Below are positions 1 to 10,739 of a stretch of DNA of 64,000 bases, one piece after another; the first letter of the stretch is position 1; each line of letters starts with the position of its first letter. Under the pieces are notes generated by a model, which saw only the letters and a program-made list of their open reading frames with translations, did no database searches and was not told where the DNA came from. Origin of the DNA: Prorocentrum cordatum (lineage: Eukaryota > Sar > Dinophyceae > Prorocentrales > Prorocentraceae); NCBI GenBank assembly GCA_963575745.1, contig CAUYUJ010014345.1:262501-326500 (forward strand), in the 5' to 3' direction. Both the position numbers and the translations under genes were made by a program.

Positions 1-1160
1 CCCGCTGATCCCCATGGGCGCGGCGGGCACCCAAGAGCCAAGGCTTTCTGGGATGGCTCTTGGACGTCGGCGGCGTCGAAAATCTGCTCGAGGTCGAGGG
101 CCCCCATCGACGATGGCGGCCCGGGCGACCCCGCTGATGTCGACGAGAACCACGCTGGCCAAGGCTGCCTGTAGGCAATCCCTACCCTTGATGGCCGCAG
201 CACAGAACCCCGCCCGCGCTTCTTCCCATGCCGAGATCTGTCCCTTGAAGAGCCCCACGGTGACCCGATGTGGGACACTGGAGAAGGCCATCGGGCGACC
301 ACTGGTCTCGGCCCCGGGCACGAGAGCCACGAGGTTGAGTGGGGTCTGGGCAGGGTACTGTTACAGCCTACAAATATAAATGATCATGTCTGTCAGGATC
401 TCCAATCCTGGCCTGGGAGACGGCGCGGGTCTGCGGCGCGCCGCCAGTCGGCGCCAGGTCCAAAGCCGGAGGGAAAAGGTCCTCAAAGCAGCTGAAATCT
501 GCGAGGGCCACAAGAGTCCTGAGCCTGCTGTTTGAGCTCTTGAGTCCACGGAGCCTCGGGGGGGACCTTCAACTCGTTTCCGTCTGGGCCCCAGATCCGT
601 AACCTAAGACCATTGAGGGGCCCGAAAATATCATGTCATTGCCATTTACGAAGACGCCGTTGCCCTCGTCGCACGCGGGCCCTGGGGCCTTCGCGACTCG
701 GCGAGCCCCGCCCCCACCGCGCGCGAGAATCCTCGAGCCACGACTGGAAGACAGCGCCTTGCTGCCGCAGAGCCTCTTTCTCATAAAACTGGACAATGAC
801 CCCTAGCTGGAAGAGGGCGCCCCCCAAGGTGCCCCGCGCGCCAAAGAGGCCCTGGCTGACGACGTCGCTGAGGCAGTTCTGGATTCTCTGGAAGCCCGCT
901 AAGTTGGGCCCGCGCCTCTCGGCGCGGCCCCGCTCTTCGGCCCGCTGCCAGAGGGCCCCCCACTGATCGCCCTCCGGATGAAGGCGCTGCTGGTGGGGGG
1001 CGGGAGGGCAGATGTCCTTCCACGCGCGCTGGAAACAATCGGCCCGTCCAAAGCTGGGCCGATGATCTGGCGGGCCCCCGAGGAACCGCCCCTCCGGGCC
1101 CGGCCGAAGCGCGCGCGCTGGCGGGCGAGGTCGGGCGAGGCATGGGCGGCAGCAACAGGG
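1..1160 (-). pseudogene. LINE linker and reverse transcriptase N-terminal part, element A
   Basis: From 1160 down, the best frame reads a linker (FQRAWKDICPP, GDQWGALWQRAEERG, LGGALFQLGVIVQFYEKEAL). After a frame change, LTDMIIYICRL, a TAA stop, and YPAQTPLNLVALVPG lead into GRPMAFSSVPHRV and SVVLVDISGVA. The stretch with NLVALVPG...GRPMAF matches RT motifs 1-2 (usually LPK...RPI), and LVDIS sits where motif A with its catalytic Asp belongs. The remainder of the RT lies outside the window. Stop and frame changes mark it as a dead copy. Confidence 0.6.
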
Positions 1161-1688
1161 CGAGCGATGTCTAGTCCTTCTTCAGTCTAACTGAGCTCGG
1201 GCCCAGCGCAAGGAGGCTGGAAACATAAGAAGCTGGAACCATAACCGACAAAAAAGGCTGGCGCAGGTAAAAAATGGCATCGGCCTGCGCCCGCACAACA
1301 GAAAAACAGAAGCGGGCCCTAGCCCCGAAGACAATAAAACTGCGCCCCCGACATGCTCTCGCGAGGCCCTCAGCCGGACCGAACCCAGCGCCGCGCCGAC
1401 GGAGGCGGCAAGGCGCCTGCGGCCTGGCCCGCTGCTGCGAATCGCAGAGACCACGAACGACAAACACTGAGGCTGGCCCACTGCGAACAAACAGAAAGAC
1501 TTTGGCAATGGCGCTGGAAGCGCGAGGAAGCTAAGAAGCAAGAGGTCAATGAACCAGCCAGCAAAACCCCCCAACCCCGCAAGAAAAATATCGGCTGGAA
1601 GCACAGGGGGGCCTACAGTTCCCTTTGTCAGGCCCCCCCTAGCCGCCCGGAACGAAAAACACACGCAACGGAGGCCCCGAAAAAACTA

Positions 1689-2501
1689 ACACAACCGAGC
1701 CTGGACGCCTCTTATGTCCCCAGCCTCCCAGTAGTGCTGCCAGGGAGCTGCCGGGGCAGAAGGGGTCTGGAGCGGGGCCGCTCTCTTTTGAAACCACCCC
1801 TGCCTGCAATAATCTCTGCCGTGGAAAATGCCCGCAAGCCGACGCGCGGCTTCCAAGGGCTCGCGAGGTCGGTCTCGACGCTGGAGTAGCCCCCCAAAAA
1901 ACCTACTGACTATGAAGAAATCGATGGGCCCCCCTCCTGAACATGTGGTCAAGACCTTTGGTGCCTTTATGGTACACTCGAGCCTCGAGATCCATGGTTC
2001 CCCTGCATGGAGCTCCTCGGGGGTCATGTTGAAGTCCCCTCACACGACGAAAGGGAGCTCGCGCTGCTTCAGGAAGACGGTACATTCTCGAACCACCTTG
2101 GCATTGAGCGAGTTGTAGCCTGCCCCCGGCTGCAGGTAGATCGAGATAACTACTAGGTTGCGCTTGCTCAAACGCACGGTGCAAGCCGTCCAGTTGGTCC
2201 CTCCCACCAGTGGTTTGGATTGCCCCTTCCCTTGCATGATGCGCGCATGGGAGCGAGACTGCTTCGCAACGAAAACCCCAACGCCTCCTGTGTTACCACC
2301 TGCTGTGGTGAAGGCCGCTGGACACTGATAGCTCTTGTAGCCCAGCTTCCCCATGTACTTCCTTGCCTCCCCCAATCGTCCAGAAACCAAATGCGTTTCC
2401 CCAGGCCTGATGATCGCTGGCTGGTCATAACTTGCGGTCAGAAAGTAGTCCTTGGCTTTCCGATTCCAATTCGCGATGTTGGCGTGGTAGATTGTGAAAC
2501 T
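1689..2501 (-). pseudogene. LINE endonuclease domain (APE/EEP type), element A
   Basis: The frame opens with ANIANWNRKAKDYF, the first strand of exonuclease-endonuclease-phosphatase LINE nucleases. It continues through GVGVFVAKQ and NLVVISIYLQPG to LPFVV, a TGA stop, then GDFNMTPEEL and later GPIDFFIVS. GDFN is the metal-binding Asp/Asn motif of the family and xIDFFIVS the following strand. The TGA stands where a Gly codon is expected, a one-base change from GGA. The domain would nick target DNA to prime reverse transcription. Apart from the stop the frame is intact for about 270 codons. Confidence 0.75.
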
Positions 2502-3390
2502 GGGGGGGGGGGGGGTCGCTTCTTGCTTGGGCTGTCAGCACTATTGTCCGCCTCCCCCCCCGAGCCCCCTCGCGGGCTTGGGCATCTGCGGCTGCGGGGC
2601 TTCTCACTGCCCCAAGTGGCTGCCTCAGCTGTACGTGCACGGCCTCCTCCTCCTCTTGACGTTGGGGCTGGAAGGTTCTGGGCCGCTGGCCTGGGCTTGG
2701 CCGTCGGTTTGGTCTTCTTCGCGGGCGGGATGTGGGACTCGGCCTCCTTCAGGTCGGCGAAGAACTGTTTGGCGCTGGCCCCGCCCACCCCTTCCATGGA
2801 CGAGATGAAATCAATGGGCTCCTGCTTGACCCCCAACCACGGGTTGCCTCGATGGTGGCCTCCTCGAAGGCGGCCCGCGCCTGGACGAGCTCATCGGCGG
2901 TAGACTGGAGGTCGAGCTTGGCGGCGTCGACCTTGGCCTCGAGCTCGTTGGGGATCTCTGTGAGGGCCTCCTGTTACTTCTCGAGGCGGCGGCCTTGCTG
3001 CAGAGCTGTGGCTGCTGCCGCTGGTTGCCCCCTGGCCGGCGCGGCGAGGCCCTGGATCTTGGAGCACGCTGCGATGCCGATGTCGGTCTCCTGCTCGGTG
3101 GTGAGCCTCGCAAGGAGGAGGGCGAGGACCTCTCTCATGTCCGAGGGTTTCTCCTGCTGCTCCTTCTGGTTGTCATAGCTGTTGCCGTGGCCGCCGCGGC
3201 CGCCGTGGGTGCCATGGCCCTTCTTCATGGGGAGGTGGAACGGCCCCCCGCAGAGGCAGAAGACGATATTGCGCGCCGTGTTCAGATTCTGCCACTCGCC
3301 ACGAGCGGAACAGGCACAGTACTCGCGGGTGCGCGTATGCTGGTAGGGCTGCTGGCAGCTGGTAGGCCCGCCACGTGGTTCCTCTCATGG
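2440..3390 (-). pseudogene. LINE ORF N-terminal region: zinc ribbon and coiled coil
   Basis: One frame carries a zinc-ribbon pattern, YCAC then about 21 residues then FCLCGG, a typical nucleic-acid-binding start of dinoflagellate LINE proteins. It is followed by a His/Gly-rich stretch (KKGHGTHGG), a helical Glu/Gln/Leu-rich segment and a TAA stop at 2974. Beyond the stop the same frame continues as a heptad-like Glu/Leu/Ala segment (TEIPNELEAKVDAAKLDL) to about 2840. There the reading shifts to another frame with PIDFISSMEG and a Pro/Lys-rich linker. A poly-C run (minus strand, 2502-2515) marks the next frame change, into the endonuclease. An in-frame TGA lies just upstream of the zinc ribbon, so the true start cannot be set. 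Confidence 0.65.
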
Positions 3391-3429
3391 CGGCGGAGGT
3401 CGATTCACATGATCGATGGGAACTGAAAA

Positions 3430-3518
3430 CCAACGTTGGCAAGAGGGGATCTCGAACCCGTGCTGCGGGGATCTCAGGCTATCAGCCCCCTTACAGCCCG
3501 AACGGGCTCTAAAAGAGT
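3430..3518 (-). other. 5' untranslated segment of element A
   Basis: Between the SL and the zinc-ribbon frame. It contains a short hairpin (GAGCCCGTTCGGGCT) and a B-box-like GGGTTCGAGATCC. No open frame of note. Confidence 0.4.
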
Positions 3519-3540
3519 CTTGAGCCAAAATGGCTAGGGA
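3519..3540 (-). other. Spliced-leader relic at the LINE element A 5' end
   Basis: The minus strand carries the 22-nt dinoflagellate SL with one difference: CCCTAG instead of CCGTAG near the 5' end, then the invariant CCATTTTGGCTCAAG. It lies directly upstream of the 5' untranslated part of element A and directly downstream of a (GGA)n tract on the minus strand. SL is added to dinoflagellate nuclear mRNAs by trans-splicing, so its presence in the genome points to reverse transcription of a mature message. Confidence 0.9.
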
Positions 3541-3655
3541 TATCCTCCTCCTCCTCCTCCTCCTCCTCCTCCCTCCTCCTCCCCCTCCTCCTCCTCCGCC
3601 CCCTCCTCCTCCTCCTCCTCCTCCTCCTCCTCCTCCCCCTCCTCCTCCCCCTAGC
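3541..3655 (+). repeat. (TCC)n microsatellite
   Basis: About 115 bp of almost pure CCT/CCG triplets directly beyond the 5' end of LINE element A. Confidence 0.95.
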
Positions 3656-4590
3656 CCTACCTAATCATGTTAATCCTCCTCCTCCTCTTCCGCCTCCTCC
3701 TCATCATCCTCCGTCCTTCTCCGCCTTCCCCTCCTCCGCCTCCGCCTCCTGCCCCTCCGTTTCCGTTTCCGCTTCCGCCCCCGCCTCCGCCTCGCCTCAA
3801 CCTCCGATTGCTCCTCCTCCTCATCCTCCTCTTCGCCCTTCTCCTCCTCTTCCTCCTCCTCCTCATCACCATCATCATCACCACCATCAACATCAAAAGC
3901 ATCAACATCACCGTCATCATCCCCATTCCTCGTATCCGTCGTATTATCATTCTAAATGTTCGCACATTCCTGGTTCGCGTGGTCCGTTTGTGTAATATTA
4001 CTATCACCTGTAAAAGTGATAGTCGTAATGCTAGAGTTGGCATTATACACTGCATATCCGTGGTACTACTATGTTGCGACGGCTGGCACTTAGAATGTGC
4101 CACCTAACTCGCATAAGCAGTAGCATTCGTATGTGTAGTATGACGACCCATCGTATTACCACGGCTGGTATGTTCAGTACTCAGACTGTCTGATTGCAGC
4201 ACGAATCGCACCTACACGCCCGTAACCATGTTAGTACCAATATAAGCATACGTAAAACGAACAGTAATAACACGAATAATGCTGGTATACGTCGTAGTAC
4301 TAGTATGATGTGGTTTCTTGGTATTCGTAGTATCGTTGCCCAGAGCATCATGATGCATATGTTTCGTATGATGTGCCGTCGTCCTTTAAGTGCTAGTAGT
4401 CGCACTCTTCTTCTTAGGGTCACCGTGATTGTTCGTAATGCTCTTATTATGCGAACGAATACGTTGCCGTTTATGTTCTGGATTCGCCTTCTTCACATTA
4501 GTATTAATATTAGTAGGTGTCGTATGGTGAGCACTCAGATGATCAAAACGAGTACCATTCCTATTATTGAATAATATTATCATTCGTATT
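3656..4590. repeat. Decayed trinucleotide tract, AT-richer
   Basis: Starts as imperfect CTC/CGC triplets, passes through CAT/CAA triplets near 3866-3935 and becomes a diverged sequence rich in CGTA/GTAT words to about 4560. Base composition is lower in GC than the surroundings. No credible gene: the long frames are by-products of triplet periodicity. Confidence 0.6.
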
Positions 4591-4605
4591 ATTATTCCTC
4601 TTCTT

Positions 4606-4897
4606 CCTCATCCAGTTCCTCCTCCTCCACCTCCGCCTCCGCCTCCGCCTCACCCTCCGCCTCCGCCTCCGCCGCCTCCGCCTCCTCCGCCTCCTCCTCC
4701 TCCGCGTCCTCCGCTTCGTCATCCTCCTCCTCCTACTACTACTACTACTCCTTCTCCTCTTTCTCCGAGTCTTCCTCCTCCTTCCTCCTCATCCTCCTCC
4801 TCCTCCTACTCTTCCGCCTCCTCCTCCTTTTCCACCTCCTCCGCTTCCTCCTTCTCCTGTACCTCCTCCTCCTCCTCCTCCTCCTCTTCCTCCCTAC
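4606..4897 (+). repeat. (CCT)n/(CCG)n polypyrimidine tract
   Basis: About 290 bp of C/T-rich triplets on the plus strand. With the purine tract at 5078-5340 it forms a mirrored pair able to fold back. Confidence 0.9.
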
Positions 4898-5077
4898 AGC
4901 GGGGACGAAGACGACGTCGGGATCATGACCCTCCCCAATTCAGACCACGCGCTGAACTTCTGCAGGATGTGAAGTCGACCTCCTTCCTACCGCGCGGACG
5001 AAGACGAGGTCGAATTCACGAACCGTCATTATCCGAAGCGTTCGAAGCGAACTCCGTCGCCGCGAGCGACAGCGACA
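4898..5077. other. Spacer between opposed microsatellites
   Basis: Holds two related copies of a ~25-bp word around GGACGAAGACGA (about 4903 and 4993). No gene seen. Confidence 0.4.
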
Positions 5078-5340
5078 GGAGGAGGAGGAGAAGGAGAAAG
5101 AGGAGGCGGAGGAGGGAGTTGGGAGGAGGGAGGAGGAGGAGGAGGAGGAGGAGGAGGAGGAGGAGGAGAAGCAGGAGGAGGAGGAGGAGAAGGAGGAGGA
5201 AGAGGAGGAGGTGGAGGAGGAGGAGAATGAGGAGGAGGAAAAGGAGGAGGAAAAGGAGGATCTGGAAGAGGAGGAGGAGGAGGAGGAGGAGGATCAGGAA
5301 GAGGAGGAAGAGGAGGCGGCGGCGGAGGCGGCGGCGGAGG
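5078..5340 (+). repeat. (GGA)n polypurine tract
   Basis: About 260 bp of GGA/GAA triplets on the plus strand, complementary in type to 4606-4897. Confidence 0.9.
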
Positions 5341-5349
5341 ATGCCGCTT

Positions 5350-5535
5350 TTTGCGCGGCCCGCCGCCCATCGCGCCGCCTTTCCACAGCGCCCCCGCGGC
5401 GCGGCTGCCGCGCCACGGCTGGGCCGCGTGCCAGGCGCGGGCCGCCGCGGCCGCGAGGCCGCCGGCCGGGCCCGGGCGCACCAGCAGCGCGCCCCCGGGG
5501 CAGGGCAGCTCGACCTCGGCAGGAGCGCGTGTCTG
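5350..5535 (-). other. Coding-like island, possible exon
   Basis: The minus strand has an Ala/Gly-rich frame with biased codon use (AEVELPCPGGALLVRPGPAG, then RAWHAAQPWRG). It is preceded by a possible acceptor CCTGAGCAG at about 5535. No clear donor; GCT/GTGGAAAG inside is possible. I recognise no domain. It could be an exon of a host gene or chance GC-rich sequence. Confidence 0.25.
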
Positions 5536-5570
5536 CTCAGGCTCGGGCCGGACGAGGGGTGGCGAGATCC

Positions 5571-5936
5571 ATACATGGCGGATGGCGGGACGCGCCCTCT
5601 CGGAAGGAGAAGGCGATGGGAATGTGTTAGGCTGTGCTGGAGAAGGAATTTATATAAGGAACAAACTCGCGAAGGACAACGGGCTCCCTGCCGCAACAGG
5701 TTGCTTGCCTGGCGGATCACGGGAAGCGCCTTCGCGGAACGAGAAGGTGATGGGAGTTCGTCAGGCCATGTTTCAAACGAACAACGGGCTCGCGGTTGCA
5801 AACGAGTTTTTGCTCGGCGGGTCACGGGAAGCGCCTTCTCGAACTAATCAGAAAACGAAGACGCGAAGGATAACGGGCTCGCGGTTGCAAATGAGTTTTT
5901 GCTCGGCGGATGGCGGGAACGGCGCCTTTTGAGACG
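5571..5936 (+). repeat. Tandem repeat, ~90-105 bp, about four units
   Basis: Recurring words ACGGGCTCGCGGTTGCAAA, TTTTTGCTCGGCGG and GGGAAGCGCCTTC mark units starting near 5571, 5679, 5784 and 5873. The last unit grades into the dispersed repeat at 5927. Confidence 0.7.
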
Positions 5937-6090
5937 CCGTTCGTTAAAAAGGAGGCTCTCGCTCGAGACATCCTCGAACAATGAACTACTGAGATCGCTC
6001 GCAAAATCTAGCGAATCTTTCGACCATGCGAGTCAAACGCTCGGCGCGTCAAAACGGCCATGCGGGTTCAAACGTCAAGCAGGACATGCG
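5927..6090 (+). repeat. Dispersed repeat, copy 1 (paired with 13247-13410)
   Basis: Shares GAGACGCCGTTCGTTAAA, TCGCTCGAGACATCCTCGAA and AAATCTAGCGAATCTTTCG with the copy at 13247-13410, in the same order and orientation. Both copies lie near (CAT)n tracts. No coding potential. Confidence 0.75.
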
Positions 6091-6166
6091 ATCATCATCA
6101 TCATAAGCAGCAGCATCAGCATCATCATCAGCATCATCAGCATCATCAGCATCATCATCAGAGATG
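6090..6166 (+). repeat. (ATC)n microsatellite
   Basis: Repeated ATC/AGC triplets leading into a segment ending GAGATGGAGTTTTTATTC, which recurs at about 12420-12440 in the opposite orientation. Confidence 0.9.
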
Positions 6167-6185
6167 GAGTTTTTATTCAAAACAC

Positions 6186-6250
6186 GATAACTCGAGTTAT
6201 GTTGGTGGGTGGGTGGGTGGGTTCGCGCAGGCCAAATAACAAGCGTTAGT
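6186..6250 (+). repeat. GGGT-rich short element with GTTAT ends, copy 1
   Basis: Begins with the near-palindrome GATAACTCGAGTTATG, continues as GTGGGTGGGTGGG and ends at AAGCGTTAG. A relative occupies 12345-12412; next to the same flanking word its inner part runs the opposite way. Confidence 0.55.
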
Positions 6251-6255
6251 TGTCT

Positions 6256-6312
6256 GATGTCGTGTGTGTGTGCGCGTGTGTGCGCGTGTGCGTGCGTGCG
6301 TGCGCGTGTGGC
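6256..6312 (+). repeat. (GT/GC)n dinucleotide tract
   Basis: Alternating GTGTGT/GCGCGTGT/GTGCGTGC purine-pyrimidine run, of a composition able to adopt Z-DNA. Confidence 0.9.
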
Positions 6313-6339
6313 GGTGAGGATTTGGGAATTGGAATGGAT

Positions 6340-9300
6340 TCTACAAGGGAAGAACGAGGAGTTGGGGAGGATTCTGGAATTGGAAAGGATCCTACAAAGG
6401 AAAAAAGAGAAGTTAGAAAGGGATTTGATACATGATCTCCAGGGTTAGACAGGAATGTCAAATCCCAGAACGAATTCTGGAATCGCCGGAGCGGCGCCAG
6501 AGCCTGTGGGGAAAAACGAGTTGGAGAAGGATTTGATACAGGATTTAAGAAGTTAGGAAGGGAATTGGTAAAGGATTTCCAGAAATAGAAAGGAATTTCA
6601 GATTCCAGAAAGAATTCTGGAATTGTCCGCGCGGCGCTGGAGCCAGTAACGGAAAAACGAATTCGAGAGGGGATATGATACAGGATTTAAAAAATTAGAC
6701 TCGGGATTTGATGAAGGATTCCCTGAGTTAGAAAGGAATTTCGAATCCCAAAGAGAAATCTGGAATATCTCATAGGGGAAAAGCGAGTTAGAAAAAGGAT
6801 GTGATAAACAATTTACTGAATTAGAAAGAGGTTTGGTAACATATTTCCAAAATCAGGAAGGAATGTCGACTCCCAGAAAGAATTCCGGAATTGCCGCGTC
6901 GGCAGAGCCAGTAGCTGAAAAACGAATTAGAAAGGGATTTGAGAAAAAGGATTGTAGGAGTTAGAAAAGGGATTCCATAATTAGAATGGAATTTCAAATC
7001 CCGGAGCGAATTCTGAAATTGCCCGAGCGGGGCCAGAGCCATCAGGGAAAGACGAATCAGAAAGGGATTTGATGGAGGATTTAAAGAATTAGAAGGGGAT
7101 TTGATAAAAGGATTTCCAGTCAGGAAGGAAGTTCGGATTCCAGGAGAATTTGGGAATTGCCACAGCGGCGCCGGAGCCAGTAGCAAAAAAATGAATGAGA
7201 AAAGGATTGGGGGGAAAAGCGAATTAGACAGGGATTTGATAAAGGATTTAAGGAGCTAGAAAGGGATTTGATACAGGATTTCCAAAGTTAGAAAGGAATT
7301 TCGAATCCCAGAGAGAACTCTGGAATTGCCCGGACGGCGCCAGAACCATCTAGGAAGAACGAATTAAAAAGGGATTTGATGAAGGATTTAAAGAATTAGA
7401 AGGGGATTTGATAAAGGATCTCCAGTTAAGAAGGAAGTTCGGATTCCACGAGAATTTTGGAATTGCCAGAGCGGCGCCGGAGCCAATAGCAGAAAAACTA
7501 ATGAGAAAAGGATTCAAGGGAAAAGCGAATTAGACAGGGATTTGATAGAGGATTTAAGGAGCTAGAAAGGGATTTGATACAGGATTTCCAGAGTTAGAAA
7601 GGAATTTCGAATCCCAGAGAGAACTCTGGAATTGCCCGAGCGGCTCCAGGACCAGTAAGGGAAAAACGCGTCAGGGAGGGATTTGATGAAAGGATTCCAA
7701 GAGTTAGAAGGGAATTCTGAAATTGCCCGAACGGCGCCAGAGCCAGTAAGGGAAAAACGAACTAGAAATGGATTTGATACACGTTTGAAGGACTTAGAAA
7801 GGGGTTGGATACAGGATACCCAGAGTTAGAAAAACAAATCGTTAGAAGGGAATGTCGAATTCCCGAAAGAATTTCGGGAATTGCCCGAGCGGCGCCACAG
7901 CCTGTAGGGGAAAGGCGAATTAGAGAAATATTTGATCATGTATATACGGAATTAGAAAAGGATTTGATACCAAATTCAAGGCGTTAAAAAGGAATTTAGA
8001 GTCCCAGGGATAATTTTGGAATTGCCCCTGCGGAGCCAGAGCCCTCAGAGGGAAAAAGAATGAGAAAGAGCTTTGATACCGGATTTCCAGAGTTAGAAAA
8101 ATTTCGACTCCCAGGAAAAAAACTCCGGAATTGCCAGAGCGGTGCCAGAGTCAGTGAGGGAACAACGAATTAACAATATAATTGAAACAAGATTTAATCT
8201 AACAATTAGACAAGGATTTGGTAAAGGATCTCCAAACTTAGACATGCATTTCTGATTCCAGGGGGAAGTCTGGAATTGCCGGAGCGGCGCCAGAGCCAAT
8301 AGGGGAAAAACGAATTAGAGACATATTTGATAAACGGAGTGAGTCAAGGAATTAGATAGGGATCTGGCAAAGGATTACCAAAGTTAGACAGACATTTCGA
8401 ATCTCAGTGAGAACTCTGGAATTCCCCGAGATGTGATAAGGGGTTCAAGGAGTTAGACAGGGCTTTGATAAAGGATTTCCACAGTTAGAATAGAATTTCT
8501 CACCCCAAATGGAATTCTGGAATTGCCCGAGCGGCACCAGGGCCAGTCGAGGAAAAACGAGTTAGAGAGGGATTTGCTAAAGAGACGAAAGGAATTAGAA
8601 AGGGGCCTGGTACAGGATTTCCAGAGTTAGAAAGAATTTCGAATCCCATAGAGAAATCTGGAACTGCTTCTGCGGCGCCAGAGCCCGTAGGGGAAAAACG
8701 AATTAGAGAGAGATTTCATGGAAAGGATTTAGGGAGTTAGAAAAGGCGGTGATAAAGGATTTCCAGAGTTAGAACAGAATGTCGGACCCCAAATTGAATT
8801 CTGGAATTGCCCGAGCGGCGCCAGAGCCAGTGCGGGAAAACGAGGTAGGGGGGATGTGATAAAGCATTCAAGGAGTTAGAAAGGGATTGGAAACAAGATT
8901 TTCAATAGTTAGAAAATAATTTCAAAATCCAGAGAGAAGTCTGAAGTTGCCCGAGCGGCGCCATAGCCTGTAAGGGACAACAGCCAATTAGAGAAGGATT
9001 TGATAGAAGGACTAAAAGATTAGAGAAAAGATGTGATAACATATTTTCCGAATCAGAAAGGGATTTCGAATTTCAGAGGGAATTCTGGAATTGCCAGCGC
9101 GGCGCTAGGGCCAGTGGGGAAAAAAACGACTTAGACAGGGATTTGATAAAAGGATGTAGGGAATTAGAAAAGGATTGGGTAAAGGATTTTCGGCATTAGA
9201 CGGGAATTTCACATTCCAGAGAGATTTCTGGATTGCCCGGGCGGCGCCAGAGCCAGTGGGGGGGAAAAAACAAGTTAGAGAGGGATTTGATATATAATGT

Positions 9301-10735
9301 AAGAGATAGAAAGCGTTTCGATAAAGGATTTCCAGAATTAAAAGGAATTTCGGATTCCAAAAGAATGCTGGAATTGCTGGACCGGCGCCAGATCCAGTAG
9401 GGGAAAAACGATTTTGAAGGAGACTTGATAGAGGATTGAAAATGCTAGAAAAGGATTTGACAAAGGATTCCCAGAGTTAGACAGGAATTTTGGATTCCAG
9501 AGAGAATTCTGGAATTGCGCGAGCGGCGTTGGGGAGAACCAAATTAGCGAGGGAATTGGCGCAGGATTTAAGGAGTTAGAAAAGGATGTGATAAGGATTT
9601 CCTGCATAAGAAAAGGATAGCTATTCTCAGAGAGAATTCTGGAATTGCCCGAGCGGCGCCAAAGCCAGTCGGGAGAACAATAGGGAAGGATTCGATGGAG
9701 GGATTGAAGGAGTTACAACAGGATTTGATACAAGACTTCCAGCGTTAGAAATAAGTTTCGGATATCAGGGAAAATTCTGGAATTCCATGAGCGGCGCCAG
9801 AACCAATAGGGAAAAAGACGAATGAGAACAGGATTTGATCAAAGATTTCAGGAATTAGAAAACGCTTTGAAAACAGATCTCCAGAATGAGAAAATATGTT
9901 TGGGATATCAATGGGAATTCTGGAATTGCCCGCGCGGCGCCGGGGCCATTGGCGGAAGAGCGAATTAGGAAAGGATTTGATCAAAAGGACTTAAAACATT
10001 AGAAAGGGATTTGATATAAAAAAGGATTCCCAATGCCAAGGAATTTCGGATTCCGAAATAGCACAGGATTCAATAATGGATTTATGGAATGGAGAAGGAA
10101 TTAATAAAAAAGGAATTCCATCGTCAGGGAGGACTTTTGAATCCAAGAGAGAATTCTGGAATCGCCCGTGCAGCGCTGGAGCCCGTGGGGAAAAACGAAT
10201 TAAATAGGGGGTTGGTACAGGATTGAAAAAATCAGAAGGGGATGTTATAGCGGATCTCCAGAGTTAGGAAGGAATGTCAAATCCCAAGAGATTTCTGGCA
10301 TTGCCCGAGCGGCGCCAGAGCCGCTGAGGGAAAACGAATTAGGAAAGGATGTGATAAGGGATAAAACATTTAGAGGGGATTTGATACAGGATTTCCAAAA
10401 TTAGAAATGAATATCGGATTCCAGAGAGGGCGGATTGCCAGAGCGGTGCCAGGGCCAGTAGGGGAAAACGAATTAGGAAGGGATTTGTTGAAGGATTTAA
10501 AGAAATAGACAAGGATGTGATACAGGATTCCCAAAACTAGAAAAACACATGAATCCTGTGAGAATTCTGGAATTGCCAGAGCAGCGCCAGAGCCAGTGCG
10601 AGATAAACCAGTTAGAGAGGGATGTGATACAGAATTAAGAGAGTTAGAAAAGGATGTCATAAAGGATTCCCGGAGTTAGAAAGGAATCCCAATGCCAGGG
10701 AGAAATCTGAAAAAGCCTGTGCGACGCCAGAGTCA
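6340..10735 (+). repeat. Satellite array, ~140-bp monomer, about 30 copies
   Basis: 4.4 kb of head-to-tail, diverged monomers. Each carries recurring words: GGAATTGCCCGAGCGGCGCC, AGAGCCAGTAGGGGAAAAAC, GAATTAGAAAGGGATTTGAT and GAGTTAGAAAGGAATTTCG. The GGCGCC-containing core recurs roughly every 140 bp (about 6490, 6625, 7160, 7325, 7465, through 10715). Monomers vary in length by deletion. No ORF of interest; short frames are incidental. The GC-rich core in an otherwise A-rich unit is the best conserved part. Confidence 0.92.
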
Positions 10736-10739
10736 GTAG

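Larger units (their letters stand above)
1..3540 (-). mobile_element. LINE-like non-LTR retrotransposon, element A (5' part)
   Basis: On the minus strand a degenerate LINE begins at a spliced-leader sequence (3519-3540). It continues through a zinc ribbon with a helical segment, an endonuclease and the first part of a reverse transcriptase, then leaves the window at base 1, so the catalytic YxDD region and the 3' end are not visible. Domain order (zinc ribbon, endonuclease, RT) is that of single-ORF LINEs. Frames change several times and there are in-frame stops, so this copy is not functional. The SL at the 5' end suggests it was copied from a trans-spliced mRNA and is 5'-complete. Certainty that it is a LINE is high; assignment to a named clade is not possible from sequence alone. 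Confidence 0.85.

Noticed and set aside
3430-3512. tRNA-like segment on the minus strand (GGGTTCGAGATCC B-box-like word, CTGATAG loop-like word, CCTCTTGCCA end)
   Set aside because: Acceptor, anticodon and T stems do not pair properly; at best a decayed tRNA-derived piece in the LINE leader.
4567-5847. A 426-codon plus-strand open frame of Pro, Ser and Arg runs, with a matching long minus frame
   Set aside because: It is produced by (CCT)n and (GGA)n microsatellites, which lack stops in most frames. No domain and no sensible composition.
6340-10735. Tandem units considered as a CRISPR-like array
   Set aside because: No constant short repeats with unique spacers; the whole monomer repeats. 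The sequence is eukaryotic.
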